The translations under genes and the position numbers were made by a program. The notes beneath the pieces are model-generated. The model was not told where the DNA came from, made no database searches, and was given only the letters and a program-made list of their open reading frames with translations. From the NCBI GenBank assembly GCA_902790525.1, contig CADASI010000009.1, forward strand, positions 1 to 39,992: DNA of 39,992 bases, given 5' to 3'. This stretch comes from an uncultured Eubacteriales bacterium (GTDB taxonomy: Bacteria; Bacillota; Clostridia; Christensenellales; Aristaeellaceae). Position 1 is the stretch's first letter. Every line of letters begins with the position of its first letter. This document shows, piece by piece, positions 33,299 through 39,992 of this stretch.

Positions 33299-33356
33299 GT
33301 GCATACCACCTTTACAGTATTTGAAAATGGCTTCAAGCGACCGCCTCCATATTCAA

Positions 33357-33385
33357 TATTTAACACAAATCCCGCGACAATTCAA
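33357..33385 (-). promoter_or_regulatory. probable promoter of the secreted-protein operon
   Basis: On the minus strand, TTGAAT (33380-33385), a 17-bp spacer and a weak -10 TAAATA (33357-33362). The spacer contains CGGGATTTGTG, which recurs at the same distance from a CTTGA box in the isomerase promoter at 36752-36781. Confidence 0.5.
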
Positions 33386-33515
33386 GCCGTTGTTGTCCGA
33401 ACGGTCGTTTTGAGCGTCTAAACGGCGATGTGAGACTGTTTCGTGTAACCTTCCCCCGAACACACACATTTTTGATGAAATCGGTCCCCGACGGTTTGCA
33501 TAACCACCGAATAAA

Positions 33516-33524
33516 TGGTATAAT
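33516..33524 (+). promoter_or_regulatory. extended -10 promoter of the LytTR operon
   Basis: TGG immediately before a perfect TATAAT (33519-33524) forms an extended -10. A weak -35, TTGCAT, lies 17 bp upstream (33496-33501). The 270-bp gap 33299-33568 holds this promoter and the divergent one and no gene I can support. Confidence 0.72.
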
Positions 33525-33568
33525 ATATCTGTTCGATCGGCATCCCCCGCCCCGCGAAAGGAATCCCC

Positions 33569-34033
33569 ATGAAAAACACAATCGACATCGATATACGGAT
33601 CAATCCCGCCCGGAACGATCCCAAGGTCATCATCGAGACCAGCCGCATGACGCCGGACATCGACAGGATCGTGCACGCCATCGAGAACAGCGTCGACAGC
33701 GATTTTCCCATGATCACGGCCTACGACGGCGAGGCGATCGTGCTTCTGAGCCAGCGCGAGATCATGCGCGTGTTCATCGAGCGCCGAAAGCTCGTCATCC
33801 AGACGGATCGGGGCTGTTTTACCGCGCGCAAGTCGCTGGGGGACATCGAATCGTCGCTGAATCCCAATCGGTTCCTGCGCATCAGCCGCAGCGAGATCAT
33901 CAACCTGAACAAGGTCGCCTCCTTCGATTTCAGCCTGTCCGGCACCATCCAGGTGCACTTTGACGACGGCACCTTCACGTGGGTCGCGCGCCGCTACGTC
34001 CGGTCGATCCAGCAGACGCTGGGCCTGATGTGA
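33569..34033 (+). CDS. LytTR DNA-binding transcriptional regulator
   Basis: A 154-residue regulator lacking a receiver domain. The N-terminal 50 residues are unclassified (MKNTIDIDIRINPARNDPKV). Residues about 55-150 are the LytTR beta domain: IVLLSQREIMRVFIERRKLVIQTD, FTARKSLGDIESSLNPNRFLRISRSEIINLNKV, and GTFTWVARRYVRSIQQTLG. Free-standing LytTR proteins paired with a DUF3021 membrane protein form a regulatory couple in which the membrane partner restrains the regulator. AAAGGA 6 nt before the ATG. The gene is divergent from the secreted-protein operon, its likely target. Confidence 0.93.
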   Translation: MKNTIDIDIRINPARNDPKVIIETSRMTPDIDRIVHAIENSVDSDFPMITAYDGEAIVLLSQREIMRVFIERRKLVIQTDRGCFTARKSLGDIESSLNPNRFLRISRSEIINLNKVASFDFSLSGTIQVHFDDGTFTWVARRYVRSIQQTLGLM

Positions 34034-34045
34034 GGAGGCGGTATC

Positions 34046-34489
34046 ATGCGCGAGTTTTTGAAGAAGACGGCATTCTGGGGCTCGATCGGCTTCATCATGG
34101 GAATCCTGATCGGCCTGGTCATACTCTCATTCGCGGGCATCGACGCATACTGCGCGGAATACGGCACGGCCCACTTTGCGCTGTACCTGGTGACAAGCGG
34201 CGCGCTCGGCGCGATCAACATGGGCACCACGACGATCTATTCGCTGGAGCGCTGGGGGCTTCTGCGCTGCACGCTGACGCACTTCTGCGTCGTCATGACC
34301 ACGCTGTGCGTCGTCGGCTTCTCCATGGGCTGGCTGAGATTCCGCGACCCGGTGACCCGCTGGATCCTGGCCGTCTCCGTCGTCGCCTATTTCATCGTGT
34401 GGACGATCATGTGCCTGCTGTACCGGCGAAAGATACGCCGCATCAACGCCGCCCTCAAGGGCTGGCAGGCGTCCCACAGGGACGAGTGA
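34046..34489 (+). CDS. DUF3021 membrane protein
   Basis: A 147-residue four-helix membrane protein (GFIMGILIGLVILSFAG, YLVTSGALGAINMGTTTIY, VVMTTLCVVGFSMGW, WILAVSVVAYFIVWTIMCLLY) with a basic C-terminal tail. It follows the LytTR gene by 12 nt with GAGGAGG in the gap, the standard LytTR-DUF3021 pairing. Probably the membrane partner that controls the regulator. Its TGA is part of a 60-bp palindromic terminator. Confidence 0.92.
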   Translation: MREFLKKTAFWGSIGFIMGILIGLVILSFAGIDAYCAEYGTAHFALYLVTSGALGAINMGTTTIYSLERWGLLRCTLTHFCVVMTTLCVVGFSMGWLRFRDPVTRWILAVSVVAYFIVWTIMCLLYRRKIRRINAALKGWQASHRDE

Positions 34490-34545
34490 AGAACCGAATG
34501 AAAAAGCCCTGCCGCGCGGCAGGGCTTTTTCATTCGGTTCTTCAC
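34486..34545. terminator. bidirectional terminator: 60-bp perfect palindrome
   Basis: Every base of 34486-34515 is matched by its complement in 34516-34545. The core (GCCCTGCCGC/GCGGCAGGGC flanked by AAAAA/TTTTT) is a terminator in both directions. The arms include the stop codon of the DUF3021 gene (34487-34489) and, symmetrically, that of lysS (34542-34544). Confidence 0.95.
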
Positions 34546-36026
34546 TCCAGGGGCTTCATCGTCGGGAACAGCAGCACGTCGCGGATGCTGTCGGAGTTGG
34601 TGAGCAGCATCACGAGGCGGTCGACGCCGAAGCCGAGGCCGCCGGTGGGGGGCATGCCGTACTCGAGGGCGTTGACGTAGTCGTAGTCCACCTGGGCGCG
34701 GCTCTCGGGATTGAGGGCCTTGCGCTCGGCCACCTGGCGCTCGAAGCGGCCGCGCTGGTCCAGCGGGTCGTTGAGCTCGGAGAAGGCATTGCCGAACTCG
34801 GTGGCGTTGATGAAATACTCGAAGCGCTCGGTAAAGGCGGGGTCGTCGGGCTTGCGCTTGGCCAGCGGGCTGATCTCCACCGGGTAGTCGTAGATGAAGG
34901 TGGGCTGTATGAGCTTCTCCTCCACGAAGGCGTCGAAGAACTCCGCGAGGATCGCGCCCTTCGTGGGGATCTCGGGCAGCTCCACGTTGTGGGCCTTGGC
35001 GGCGGCGACGGCGTCCTCGTCGGTCTTCCAGTCGCGGAAGTCCACGCCGCTGTACTTCTTCACGGCCTCGATCATAGTCAGGCGCTCCCAGTGGCCGATG
35101 TCGATGTCGTTGCCCTGGTACGGTATCACCAGGCTGCCGCAGACTTTTTGCGTCACGGTCTTCATCATGTCCTCGACGAGGTCCATCATGCCGCGGAAGT
35201 CGGTGTAGGCCTCGTACAGCTCGATGGTGGTGAACTCCGGGTTGTGCTTGGTGTCCATGCCCTCGTTGCGGAAGATGCGGCCCACCTCGTAGACCCGGTC
35301 CAGGCCGCCGACGATCAGGCGCTTCAGGTAGAGCTCCGTCTCGATGCGCAGCACCATGTCCATGTCGAGGGTGTTGTGGTGGGTGTAGAAGGGCTTGGCC
35401 GCCGCGCCGATCTCGAAGGGGGTCAGTATGGGGGTGTCGACCTCCAGATAGCCCCGGTTGTCGAGGAAGGCGCGAAGCTCCCGCAGTATGCGGCTTCGCT
35501 TGACGAAGGTGTCCTTCACCTCGGGGTTGACGATCAGGTCCACGTAGCGCTGGCGGTAGCGGGTGTCGGTGTCGGTCAGGCCGTGGAACTTCTCCGGCAG
35601 CGGGTGCAGGCTCTTGCTCAGAAGCGCCACCTCGCCGGCGTGCACGGAGATCTCGCCGGTCTTGGTCTTGAACACCGTGCCGGCCACGCCGATGATGTCG
35701 CCGATGTCCAGCGCCTTGAAGTCCTTATAGGGTTCCTCCCCCACGTCGTCCCGGCGCACGTAGATCTGTATCCTGCCGTCGGGGTCCAGAAGCTGGGCGA
35801 AGCTGGCCTTGCCCATCACGCGGCGGCCGATCATGCGGCCCGCGATGCGCACGCTCTGCCCCTCCAGCGCCTCGAAATTGCCGATGATCTCACCGGAGGT
35901 GTGGGTGCGGTCATAGGTGGTGATCTCGTAGGGATTGCGCCCCTCGTCGATCAGCTGATTCAGCTTGCCCAGGCGAATGGTGTCCTGCTCGGTAAAGCCC
36001 GCCGGGGCCTGATAGGTCTGAGCCAT
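34542..36026 (-). CDS. lysS: lysyl-tRNA synthetase (class II)
   Basis: A 494-residue class IIb synthetase. The N-terminal OB-fold anticodon domain spans about 60-170 (VRIAGRMIGRRVMGKASFAQ). The catalytic core has motif 1 (FLDNRGYLEVDTPILTPFEIG), motif 2 (VYEVGRIFRNEGMDTKHNPEFT) and motif 3 ([16 protein letters not shown]). Normal length and all motifs intact. It follows greA after 30 nt, a frequent gene order in Bacillota. Adding lysine to tRNA-Lys is its established role. Confidence 0.98.
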   Translation of the reverse strand: MAQTYQAPAGFTEQDTIRLGKLNQLIDEGRNPYEITTYDRTHTSGEIIGNFEALEGQSVRIAGRMIGRRVMGKASFAQLLDPDGRIQIYVRRDDVGEEPYKDFKALDIGDIIGVAGTVFKTKTGEISVHAGEVALLSKSLHPLPEKFHGLTDTDTRYRQRYVDLIVNPEVKDTFVKRSRILRELRAFLDNRGYLEVDTPILTPFEIGAAAKPFYTHHNTLDMDMVLRIETELYLKRLIVGGLDRVYEVGRIFRNEGMDTKHNPEFTTIELYEAYTDFRGMMDLVEDMMKTVTQKVCGSLVIPYQGNDIDIGHWERLTMIEAVKKYSGVDFRDWKTDEDAVAAAKAHNVELPEIPTKGAILAEFFDAFVEEKLIQPTFIYDYPVEISPLAKRKPDDPAFTERFEYFINATEFGNAFSELNDPLDQRGRFERQVAERKALNPESRAQVDYDYVNALEYGMPPTGGLGFGVDRLVMLLTNSDSIRDVLLFPTMKPLE

Positions 36027-36056
36027 GTTTGTCGTGCTCCTCTCAGTTCGTCTGTA

Positions 36057-36551
36057 TTACCGCTTGCGGATGCCGAGCACCTTCAGCTTGATGATGCCGC
36101 CGGGGGTGTTGGCCTCCACGATGTCGCCCACCCGCGCGCCGGTGCCCTTGCCGTCGGTATCGGTCAGCGCCTTGCCGATGGGGGATTCGTTGGAGATGAA
36201 CAGCTTGATCGGGTCCGCCTCGGTGTAGCCCACCAGGGTGTACTCGTCCTCCTCGTCGTACTCCATGTCCAATACGCGCACCACGGTGCCCAGGGCGCAG
36301 GTGTCGGAGGACACGTCGTTGTCGTCGACGAACTGTGCGGTGTTCAGTATGCCCTGGATCTCGCTGATCTTGCCGTAGACCTCGGCCTCGCGGGCCTTGG
36401 CGGCGTCGTATTCGGCGTTCTCGCTCAAATCGCCGAATCCCCGGGCGATCTGTATCTCCTCCGCGACCTTCTTGCGCTCAACGTTCAGCTCCTCAAGCTG
36501 CTCCTCCAGCTTTTTCTTATCTGTAAATGTGAGAATTCGAGTGTCTGCCAT
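36057..36551 (-). CDS. greA: transcription elongation factor GreA
   Basis: A 164-residue RNA polymerase-binding factor that stimulates cleavage of backtracked transcripts. The N-terminal coiled coil (LEEQLEELNVERKKVAEEIQIAR) carries the tip motif GDLSENAEYDAAK, with the acidic residues that enter the secondary channel. The C-terminal FKBP-like domain ends TPGGIIKLKVLGI. A longer open frame exists, but ATG 36551 with GGGAGG 9 nt upstream is the start. First gene of greA-lysS. Confidence 0.97.
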   Translation of the reverse strand: MADTRILTFTDKKKLEEQLEELNVERKKVAEEIQIARGFGDLSENAEYDAAKAREAEVYGKISEIQGILNTAQFVDDNDVSSDTCALGTVVRVLDMEYDEEDEYTLVGYTEADPIKLFISNESPIGKALTDTDGKGTGARVGDIVEANTPGGIIKLKVLGIRKR

Positions 36552-36651
36552 GTTGCTTTTCCTCCCGGATAGTGTCAATAGACGCAATATAGCCGAATAA
36601 ACAATAACACTACTACATTATAGCAGTGCCTGTCTATTCGGTCCGCATGCT

Positions 36652-36680
36652 ATTATACACGCTTTTTACCCCCCTGTCAA
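36652..36680 (-). promoter_or_regulatory. greA-lysS promoter
   Basis: Minus strand: perfect TTGACA (36675-36680) and perfect TATAAT (36652-36657) with a 17-bp spacer. The leader before greA is about 95 nt. Confidence 0.9.
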
Positions 36681-36752
36681 CCGGATTTAAGCCCTCCGAC
36701 CCGCCCCCGGGCCTGTTATAATTGCTTTAAGTGAAAAAACCCGGCGGAATAC

Positions 36753-36781
36753 TTGACATCCGGCGGGATTTGTGATGAAAT
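36753..36781 (+). promoter_or_regulatory. probable promoter with direct repeats, isomerase operon
   Basis: TTGACA (36753-36758), a 17-bp spacer and a weak -10 TGAAAT (36776-36781). CCGGCGG occurs as direct repeats at 36741-36747 and 36760-36766, on either side of the -35 and one at the start of the spacer, a plausible regulator site. The spacer also contains CGGGATTTGTG (see 33364-33374). Confidence 0.55.
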
Positions 36782-36810
36782 GAAACCAGTAAATATCGGG
36801 AGGAATGGCT

Positions 36811-37986
36811 ATGGACCCCATCATTCGTCTGGGCATCGACAACTGCTTCGCTTCCAAGCGCTGGGCGCGCCCCTCGGAGTGGACCCGCGTGATCCGCGAC
36901 CTGGGGCTGACCTATGTTGAAGCCAGCGCGGACACCGAGTGCGACCCGCTGTACATGGGCCTGGAGTTTACGAAGCGCTGGATCGAGGACACCCGCGAGG
37001 CCTGCGCGAAGCAGGGCATCGTGGTCAAGAACGTCTATTCCGGCCACGGCACCTACGCCACCTGCGGCCTGAGCCACTACGACGACCGGGTGACCCGCCG
37101 CTTCCTGGACGGCTGGATGAAGGCCCAGGTGGACACCGCCGCGGCGCTCGGCGCGGGTTTCGGCTTCTTCGCCCACGGGTTTGAGGAGCTGCTGTTGCAG
37201 GACGACGCGCTGTACGTTAAGAAGCTGGACGCGCTCTACGACACGCTGTCCGAGCTGGCCGCCTACGCGAAGGCGCGGGGCGTTGACTACGTGGGCATCG
37301 AGCAGATGTACTCGCCCCACCAGCCGCCGTGGCGCATCGCCGACGCCGAGGAGCTGCTGCGCGAGGTGTTCAGGCGCTCCGGCGCGCCGTTCTACATCAC
37401 CGCCGACCTGGGCCACATGAATGGTCAGCAGTACTTCCCGCGGCCCGACGCCGAATCCGTCGAGGCCGCCATACTGCGCGCCCGGGAGGGCACGCCCCCG
37501 CGCCGCCTGTGGCTGGGCAGCGTCGCCGCCCACGACCTCTATAAGCGCGCCGCGGCCGGGGAGCTCGGCGTGTCCGCCGCCGTCAGGGCCATACTCGCGG
37601 ACGTCGCCGCCCATCCGCACCTGTTCGCCGAACCCGCGGACGCCTCCAACGACGCCTGGGTGCGCCGGGTGGGCTGCTACTCCCCCATCATCCACCTGCA
37701 ACAGACCGACGGCAAGTCCTCGCCCCACTGGACCTTCACCCCGGAGCACAACAAAGACGGTATCGTCAAACCAGACGCCTTCCTCAAGGCGCTCAAGGCC
37801 GCGTACCTGCTGCCCGACGACCCCGCCATGCCGCCGAAGTGCGGGGAGATCACGCTGACCTTCGAGCCCTTCATCGCCACGGCGGGCAACACCTTCGACC
37901 TGCTGGACGACATTGCCGAATCCGTGCGCTGCTGGCGGCGGTGGATTCCGAAGGACGGCGTCAGGCTTCACGAAATCGAGCTGTAA
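36811..37986 (+). CDS. sugar phosphate isomerase/epimerase-like TIM-barrel protein
   Basis: A 391-residue cytoplasmic protein of the xylose-isomerase-like TIM-barrel superfamily. It shows the typical strand order and metal-site style residues: E in YVEAS near residue 38, H in YSGHGTY, E in GIEQMY, D and H in TADLGHMNGQ, H in IIHLQQTDG, and E in LTFEPF. It probably interconverts a keto- and aldo-sugar or sugar phosphate, possibly a four-carbon one. The start is ATG 36811, with GGGAGG 7-8 nt upstream; ATG 36805 lies too near that site. It forms an operon with the reductase after 12 nt. Substrate unproven. Confidence 0.83.
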   Translation: MDPIIRLGIDNCFASKRWARPSEWTRVIRDLGLTYVEASADTECDPLYMGLEFTKRWIEDTREACAKQGIVVKNVYSGHGTYATCGLSHYDDRVTRRFLDGWMKAQVDTAAALGAGFGFFAHGFEELLLQDDALYVKKLDALYDTLSELAAYAKARGVDYVGIEQMYSPHQPPWRIADAEELLREVFRRSGAPFYITADLGHMNGQQYFPRPDAESVEAAILRAREGTPPRRLWLGSVAAHDLYKRAAAGELGVSAAVRAILADVAAHPHLFAEPADASNDAWVRRVGCYSPIIHLQQTDGKSSPHWTFTPEHNKDGIVKPDAFLKALKAAYLLPDDPAMPPKCGEITLTFEPFIATAGNTFDLLDDIAESVRCWRRWIPKDGVRLHEIEL

Positions 37987-37998
37987 AGGGAGGCAATC

Positions 37999-39012
37999 AT
38001 GGCGGACATCGCGAACATCTACCGCGCCGACGACGGGCGCTACGGCAATATGCCCTACAGCCGCGTGGGCAGAAGCGGGCTCAAATTCCCGGCGGTCTCG
38101 CTGGGCTTTTGGCACAACTTCGGCTCCAACGGCGACTACGACAACATGCGCGCCCTGTGCCGCACGGCCTTCGACCACGGGATCACCCAGTTTGACCTGG
38201 CCAACAACTACGGCCCGGTCTACGGCAGCGCCGAGACCAACGCCGGGCGGATCCTCCGGGAAGACTTCGCCCGCTACCGCGACGAGCTGGTGATTACCTC
38301 CAAGGCCGGCTACGACATGTGGGACGGCCCCTACGGCAACTGGGGCAGCCGGAAGTACCTGGTGGCGAGCTGCGATCAGAGTTTGAAGCGGCTGGGGCTT
38401 TCCTACGTGGACATATTCTACCACCACCGCATGGACCCGGAGACGCCGCTGGAGGAGACCATGGAGGCGCTGGACTTCATCGTTAAAAGCGGCCGTGCGC
38501 TGTACGCGGGCATCTCCAACTACAACCGGGAGTATACCGCGCGGGCCGTCGAAATCGCGAAGCAGCTCCGGCTCCCGCTGATCGTGAACCAGCGCCGCTA
38601 CTCCGTATTCGACAGGACCATCGAGCGCGACGGCGTGAAGGATTACTGCCGGGCGTGCGGACTGGGGATCATCGCCTTCTCCCCGCTGGCCCAGGGCTTG
38701 CTGACCGACCGGTATCTCGACGGCATCCCCGCCGACAGCCGCATCGCCAGAGACGGCCGGTTCTTGAAGGAGAGCAGCCTGACGCCCGAGCGCCTCGAAC
38801 AGATCCGCGCCCTCAACGACCTCGCCCGAGGTCGCGGCCAGACCCTCGCGGAGATGGCGCTTGCGTGGGTGTTGAAGGACGGCGACGTGTGCTCCGTGCT
38901 CATCGGCGCGTCCCGCCCCGAGCAGATCCTGGATAACATTAAGGCCGTGGAAAACTGCCGCTTCACCGACGAGGAGCTCGCCCGGATCGACGGGATTTGC
39001 GGGGCAGAATAA
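37999..39012 (+). CDS. aldo/keto reductase (L-glyceraldehyde 3-phosphate reductase-like)
   Basis: A 337-residue NADPH-dependent oxidoreductase with the AKR catalytic tetrad: D66 and Y71 (FDLANNYGP), K102 (SKAGY) and H143 (YHHRMD). The phosphate-binding end is LIGASRPEQILDN. Sequence features (GLFWHNFG-type start, FYHHRMDPETPLEETM) match the YghZ/GpR clade, which detoxifies L-glyceraldehyde 3-phosphate and methylglyoxal. Pairing with a sugar isomerase points to carbohydrate salvage. The ribosome site GGGAGG lies 6-7 nt before the ATG. Confidence 0.92.
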   Translation: MADIANIYRADDGRYGNMPYSRVGRSGLKFPAVSLGFWHNFGSNGDYDNMRALCRTAFDHGITQFDLANNYGPVYGSAETNAGRILREDFARYRDELVITSKAGYDMWDGPYGNWGSRKYLVASCDQSLKRLGLSYVDIFYHHRMDPETPLEETMEALDFIVKSGRALYAGISNYNREYTARAVEIAKQLRLPLIVNQRRYSVFDRTIERDGVKDYCRACGLGIIAFSPLAQGLLTDRYLDGIPADSRIARDGRFLKESSLTPERLEQIRALNDLARGRGQTLAEMALAWVLKDGDVCSVLIGASRPEQILDNIKAVENCRFTDEELARIDGICGAE

Positions 39013-39018
39013 TCCATA

Positions 39019-39048
39019 TTGACACCGCATATGACACCATGATATAAT
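39019..39048 (+). promoter_or_regulatory. hicAB promoter with direct repeats
   Basis: Perfect TTGACA (39019-39024) and TATAAT (39043-39048) with an 18-bp spacer, starting within 10 nt of the reductase stop. TGACACC occurs at 39020-39026 and 39032-39038, 12 bp apart, possibly the HicB autorepression site. No terminator precedes it, so reductase transcripts may also read into hicA. Confidence 0.8.
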
Positions 39049-39066
39049 GTACATGGGGCGAAACAC

Positions 39067-39321
39067 ATGTCGGCATGGGAAAAGCTGTTGGAGCGGATAC
39101 TGACACTGTCCAACGATCTTCGCTTCAATGAACTGCGAAAGGTCCTTGAGGCATACGGATATACTATGAATCAGCCCCGGCGCGGCAGCAGCCATTACAC
39201 CTTCAGAAAACCCGGCTGCATGCCGATCACGATTCCAAAGCACGAGCCGATCAAGCGCGTCTATGTCGATATGGTACGGCAAGCCGTAGAAAGCGAGGCG
39301 AACGACAATGAGAACCCTTGA
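39067..39321 (+). CDS. hicA: HicA-family mRNA interferase toxin
   Basis: An 84-residue toxin of the HicA/YcfA double-stranded-RNA-binding-like fold. The catalytic histidine H43 is in RRGSSHYTFRKPG, followed by the strand MPITIPKHEPIK and the final helix. HicA cleaves mRNA without the ribosome and is blocked by HicB. The first 15 residues extend beyond the typical start (F20-NELRKVLEAYGY). It overlaps hicB by 14 nt, as is usual for such pairs. The promoter lies directly upstream. Confidence 0.9.
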   Translation: MSAWEKLLERILTLSNDLRFNELRKVLEAYGYTMNQPRRGSSHYTFRKPGCMPITIPKHEPIKRVYVDMVRQAVESEANDNENP

Positions 39322-39667
39322 GGAATACATGGCCCTGCCTTACAGGCTTGAGATCATACCGGATACGGACGAGGGCGGTTTTGTCGTCGCCTATCCCGAC
39401 CTAAAGGGCTGCCTGAGCGCCGGGGAGACCATCGAGGCGGCCATCGCCAACGCTGAGGACGCAAAGCGCGAATGGCTCGCGGCGGCCATGGAGGACGGCT
39501 GTGCCATCCCCGAGCCCGCCTCGGACGAGGAATACTCCGGCCAGTTCAAGCTGCGCATCCCCAGATCGCTGCACCGGCAGCTCGCCATGCAGTCCAAAAA
39601 AGAGGGCATCAGCATGAACCAGTACTGCCTGTACCTGCTGAGCCAGAACAACGCCCTGCACGTATGA
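39308..39667 (+). CDS. hicB: HicB-family antitoxin
   Basis: A 119-residue antitoxin. The N-terminal HicB domain (YRLEIIPDTDEGGFVVAYPDLKGCLSAGETIEAAIANAEDA) is a partially degraded RNase H fold that caps HicA. The C-terminal 45 residues (FKLRIPRSLHRQLAMQSKKEGISMNQYCLYLL) form a ribbon-helix-helix DNA-binding module for autoregulation. Its start lies inside hicA. A strong terminator follows the stop. Confidence 0.93.
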   Translation: MRTLEEYMALPYRLEIIPDTDEGGFVVAYPDLKGCLSAGETIEAAIANAEDAKREWLAAAMEDGCAIPEPASDEEYSGQFKLRIPRSLHRQLAMQSKKEGISMNQYCLYLLSQNNALHV

Positions 39668-39668
39668 C

Positions 39669-39705
39669 AAAACGCGCAATCTTCAAAGGATTGCGCGTTT
39701 TAATT
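39669..39705. terminator. bidirectional terminator between hicB and ffs
   Basis: A 13-bp perfect stem, AAAACGCGCAATC (39669-39681) with 39689-39701, and a 7-nt loop. Stem-flanking T/A runs serve both the hicB transcript and the convergent SRP RNA. Confidence 0.88.
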
Positions 39706-39712
39706 CAATCAA

Positions 39713-39841
39713 GGCCCACGGGTTCAGACCAGGCAGCTCCCGCGGCGCTCGCCAACTTCCGCTTATTGCTGCTGCCTTCCGACCCTGACAAGATTCACGG
39801 CATGACGCCGCACGGGACCCAGTCATCATCACCCGTAGACC
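39713..39841 (-). ncRNA. ffs: signal recognition particle RNA (small bacterial type)
   Basis: The minus strand contains the near-universal SRP core GUCAGGGUCGGAAGGCAGCA, with the GGAA tetraloop hairpin and the Ffh-binding asymmetric loops. The ends pair over 11 bp (GGUCUACGGGU at 39841-39831 with ACCCGUGGGCC at 39723-39713), which fixes the RNA at about 129 nt. It is longer than the 4.5S RNA of E. coli, but I see no Alu domain like that of Bacillus. With Ffh it targets nascent membrane and secretory proteins. Confidence 0.95.
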
Positions 39842-39846
39842 AGATG

Positions 39847-39875
39847 ATTTTATCACACATCACAGGCAAATGCAA
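39847..39875 (-). promoter_or_regulatory. ffs promoter
   Basis: Minus strand: TTGCAT (39870-39875), 17 bp, TAAAAT (39847-39852). The predicted start falls at the first paired base of the SRP RNA. Confidence 0.78.
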
Positions 39876-39950
39876 GCACTTTTTGTTAACTGTGCGCGGC
39901 TCACGCATGAATGACAGAACACTGTTCCCGATACCACGAACCCAACGTAG

Positions 39951-39992
39951 GGACGCCCCATGGGGCGTCCGCGGACGCGCCGTGGCGCGTCC
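39951..39992. repeat. paired palindromic repeats at window edge
   Basis: Two 20-bp palindromes in tandem. GGACGCCCCATGGGGCGTCC (39951-39970) is perfect. The second (39973-39992; GGACGCGCC-GT-GGCGCGTCC) is also self-complementary around its centre. They share GGACGC/GCGTCC ends and are cut by the window edge. They look like a short interspersed palindromic element. The preceding stretch 39876-39950 shows nothing else. Confidence 0.7.

Noticed and set aside
33305-33345. Short TTG-started frame preceded by GGAGGCGG before the lipocalin-like gene
   Set aside because: It overlaps the start of the next gene out of frame and shows no protein-like composition.
36727-39330. 867-codon minus-strand frame opposite the isomerase and reductase genes
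   Set aside because: The plus strand encodes two well-known enzyme families with ribosome sites. The reverse frame has no recognisable domain.

Overview
The window is high in G+C (roughly 60-65% by eye) and looks like a chromosome segment of an anaerobic, gut or rumen Clostridia-like member of the Bacillota. This is inferred from strong TTGACA/TATAAT promoters, AGGAGG ribosome sites, a LytTR-DUF3021 pair, BspA-type LRR proteins, DUF6273 proteins, a compact SRP RNA and heptameric or palindromic intergenic repeats. No phage or transposase genes are visible, and the genus cannot be named from this sequence.

Layout: 1-2.3 kb holds a HAD hydrolase and a DHHA1/AlaX-type Ala-tRNA editing protein (minus strand). 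2.4-5.5 kb holds the hisS-aspS operon, and 5.7-6.5 kb a secreted SH3 protein (plus strand). From 27.9 kb down to 6.6 kb, almost everything reads on the minus strand with gaps of 1-44 nt, as one long gene train. In transcription order it encodes an HD-domain protein with a RyR-like C-terminus, a 100-aa protein, a DUF6273 protein, a tandem-TIR/TPR protein, a 106-aa protein, a membrane-anchored tandem-TIR/Sel1/TPR protein, a membrane LRR protein, a Hanks-type kinase with TPR and probable beta-propeller, a secreted toroid protein, a protein joining a CX5R phosphatase loop to a phosphohexomutase-like C-terminal domain, a Sel1-like protein and a second DUF6273 protein. Then come a Y RNA of the YrlA type, the Ro60/TROVE-vWA protein (Rsr), a dual-specificity-type phosphatase, a PPP-type metallophosphatase and a cytoplasmic LRR protein.

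This train is the most interesting part of the window. It combines a protein kinase, two or three candidate phosphatases, two TIR effector candidates, an HD hydrolase with a RyR-like sensor, and a Ro60-Y RNA ribonucleoprotein. The RNA can be folded by hand into a circularly permuted tRNA: its acceptor stem is capped by a GCAA tetraloop, and its anticodon stem opens into a Y-RNA stem that ends in a U-run. The train starts at a promoter whose -35/-10 spacer is filled by a perfect inverted repeat, so repression and induction are plausible. I read it as a candidate stress or defence system that couples phospho-signalling, TIR chemistry and RNA quality control. That function is inference.

28.0-33.3 kb is a second minus-strand operon of small secreted or membrane proteins plus an AIM24-family protein. 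It is divergent from a LytTR regulator/DUF3021 pair. 34.5-36.6 kb is greA-lysS, convergent with the LytTR operon across a 60-bp perfect palindrome. 36.8-39.0 kb carries a sugar isomerase-like TIM barrel and an aldo/keto reductase. 39.0-39.7 kb is a hicAB toxin-antitoxin pair, followed by the SRP RNA gene (ffs, minus strand) and palindromic repeats at the window edge.
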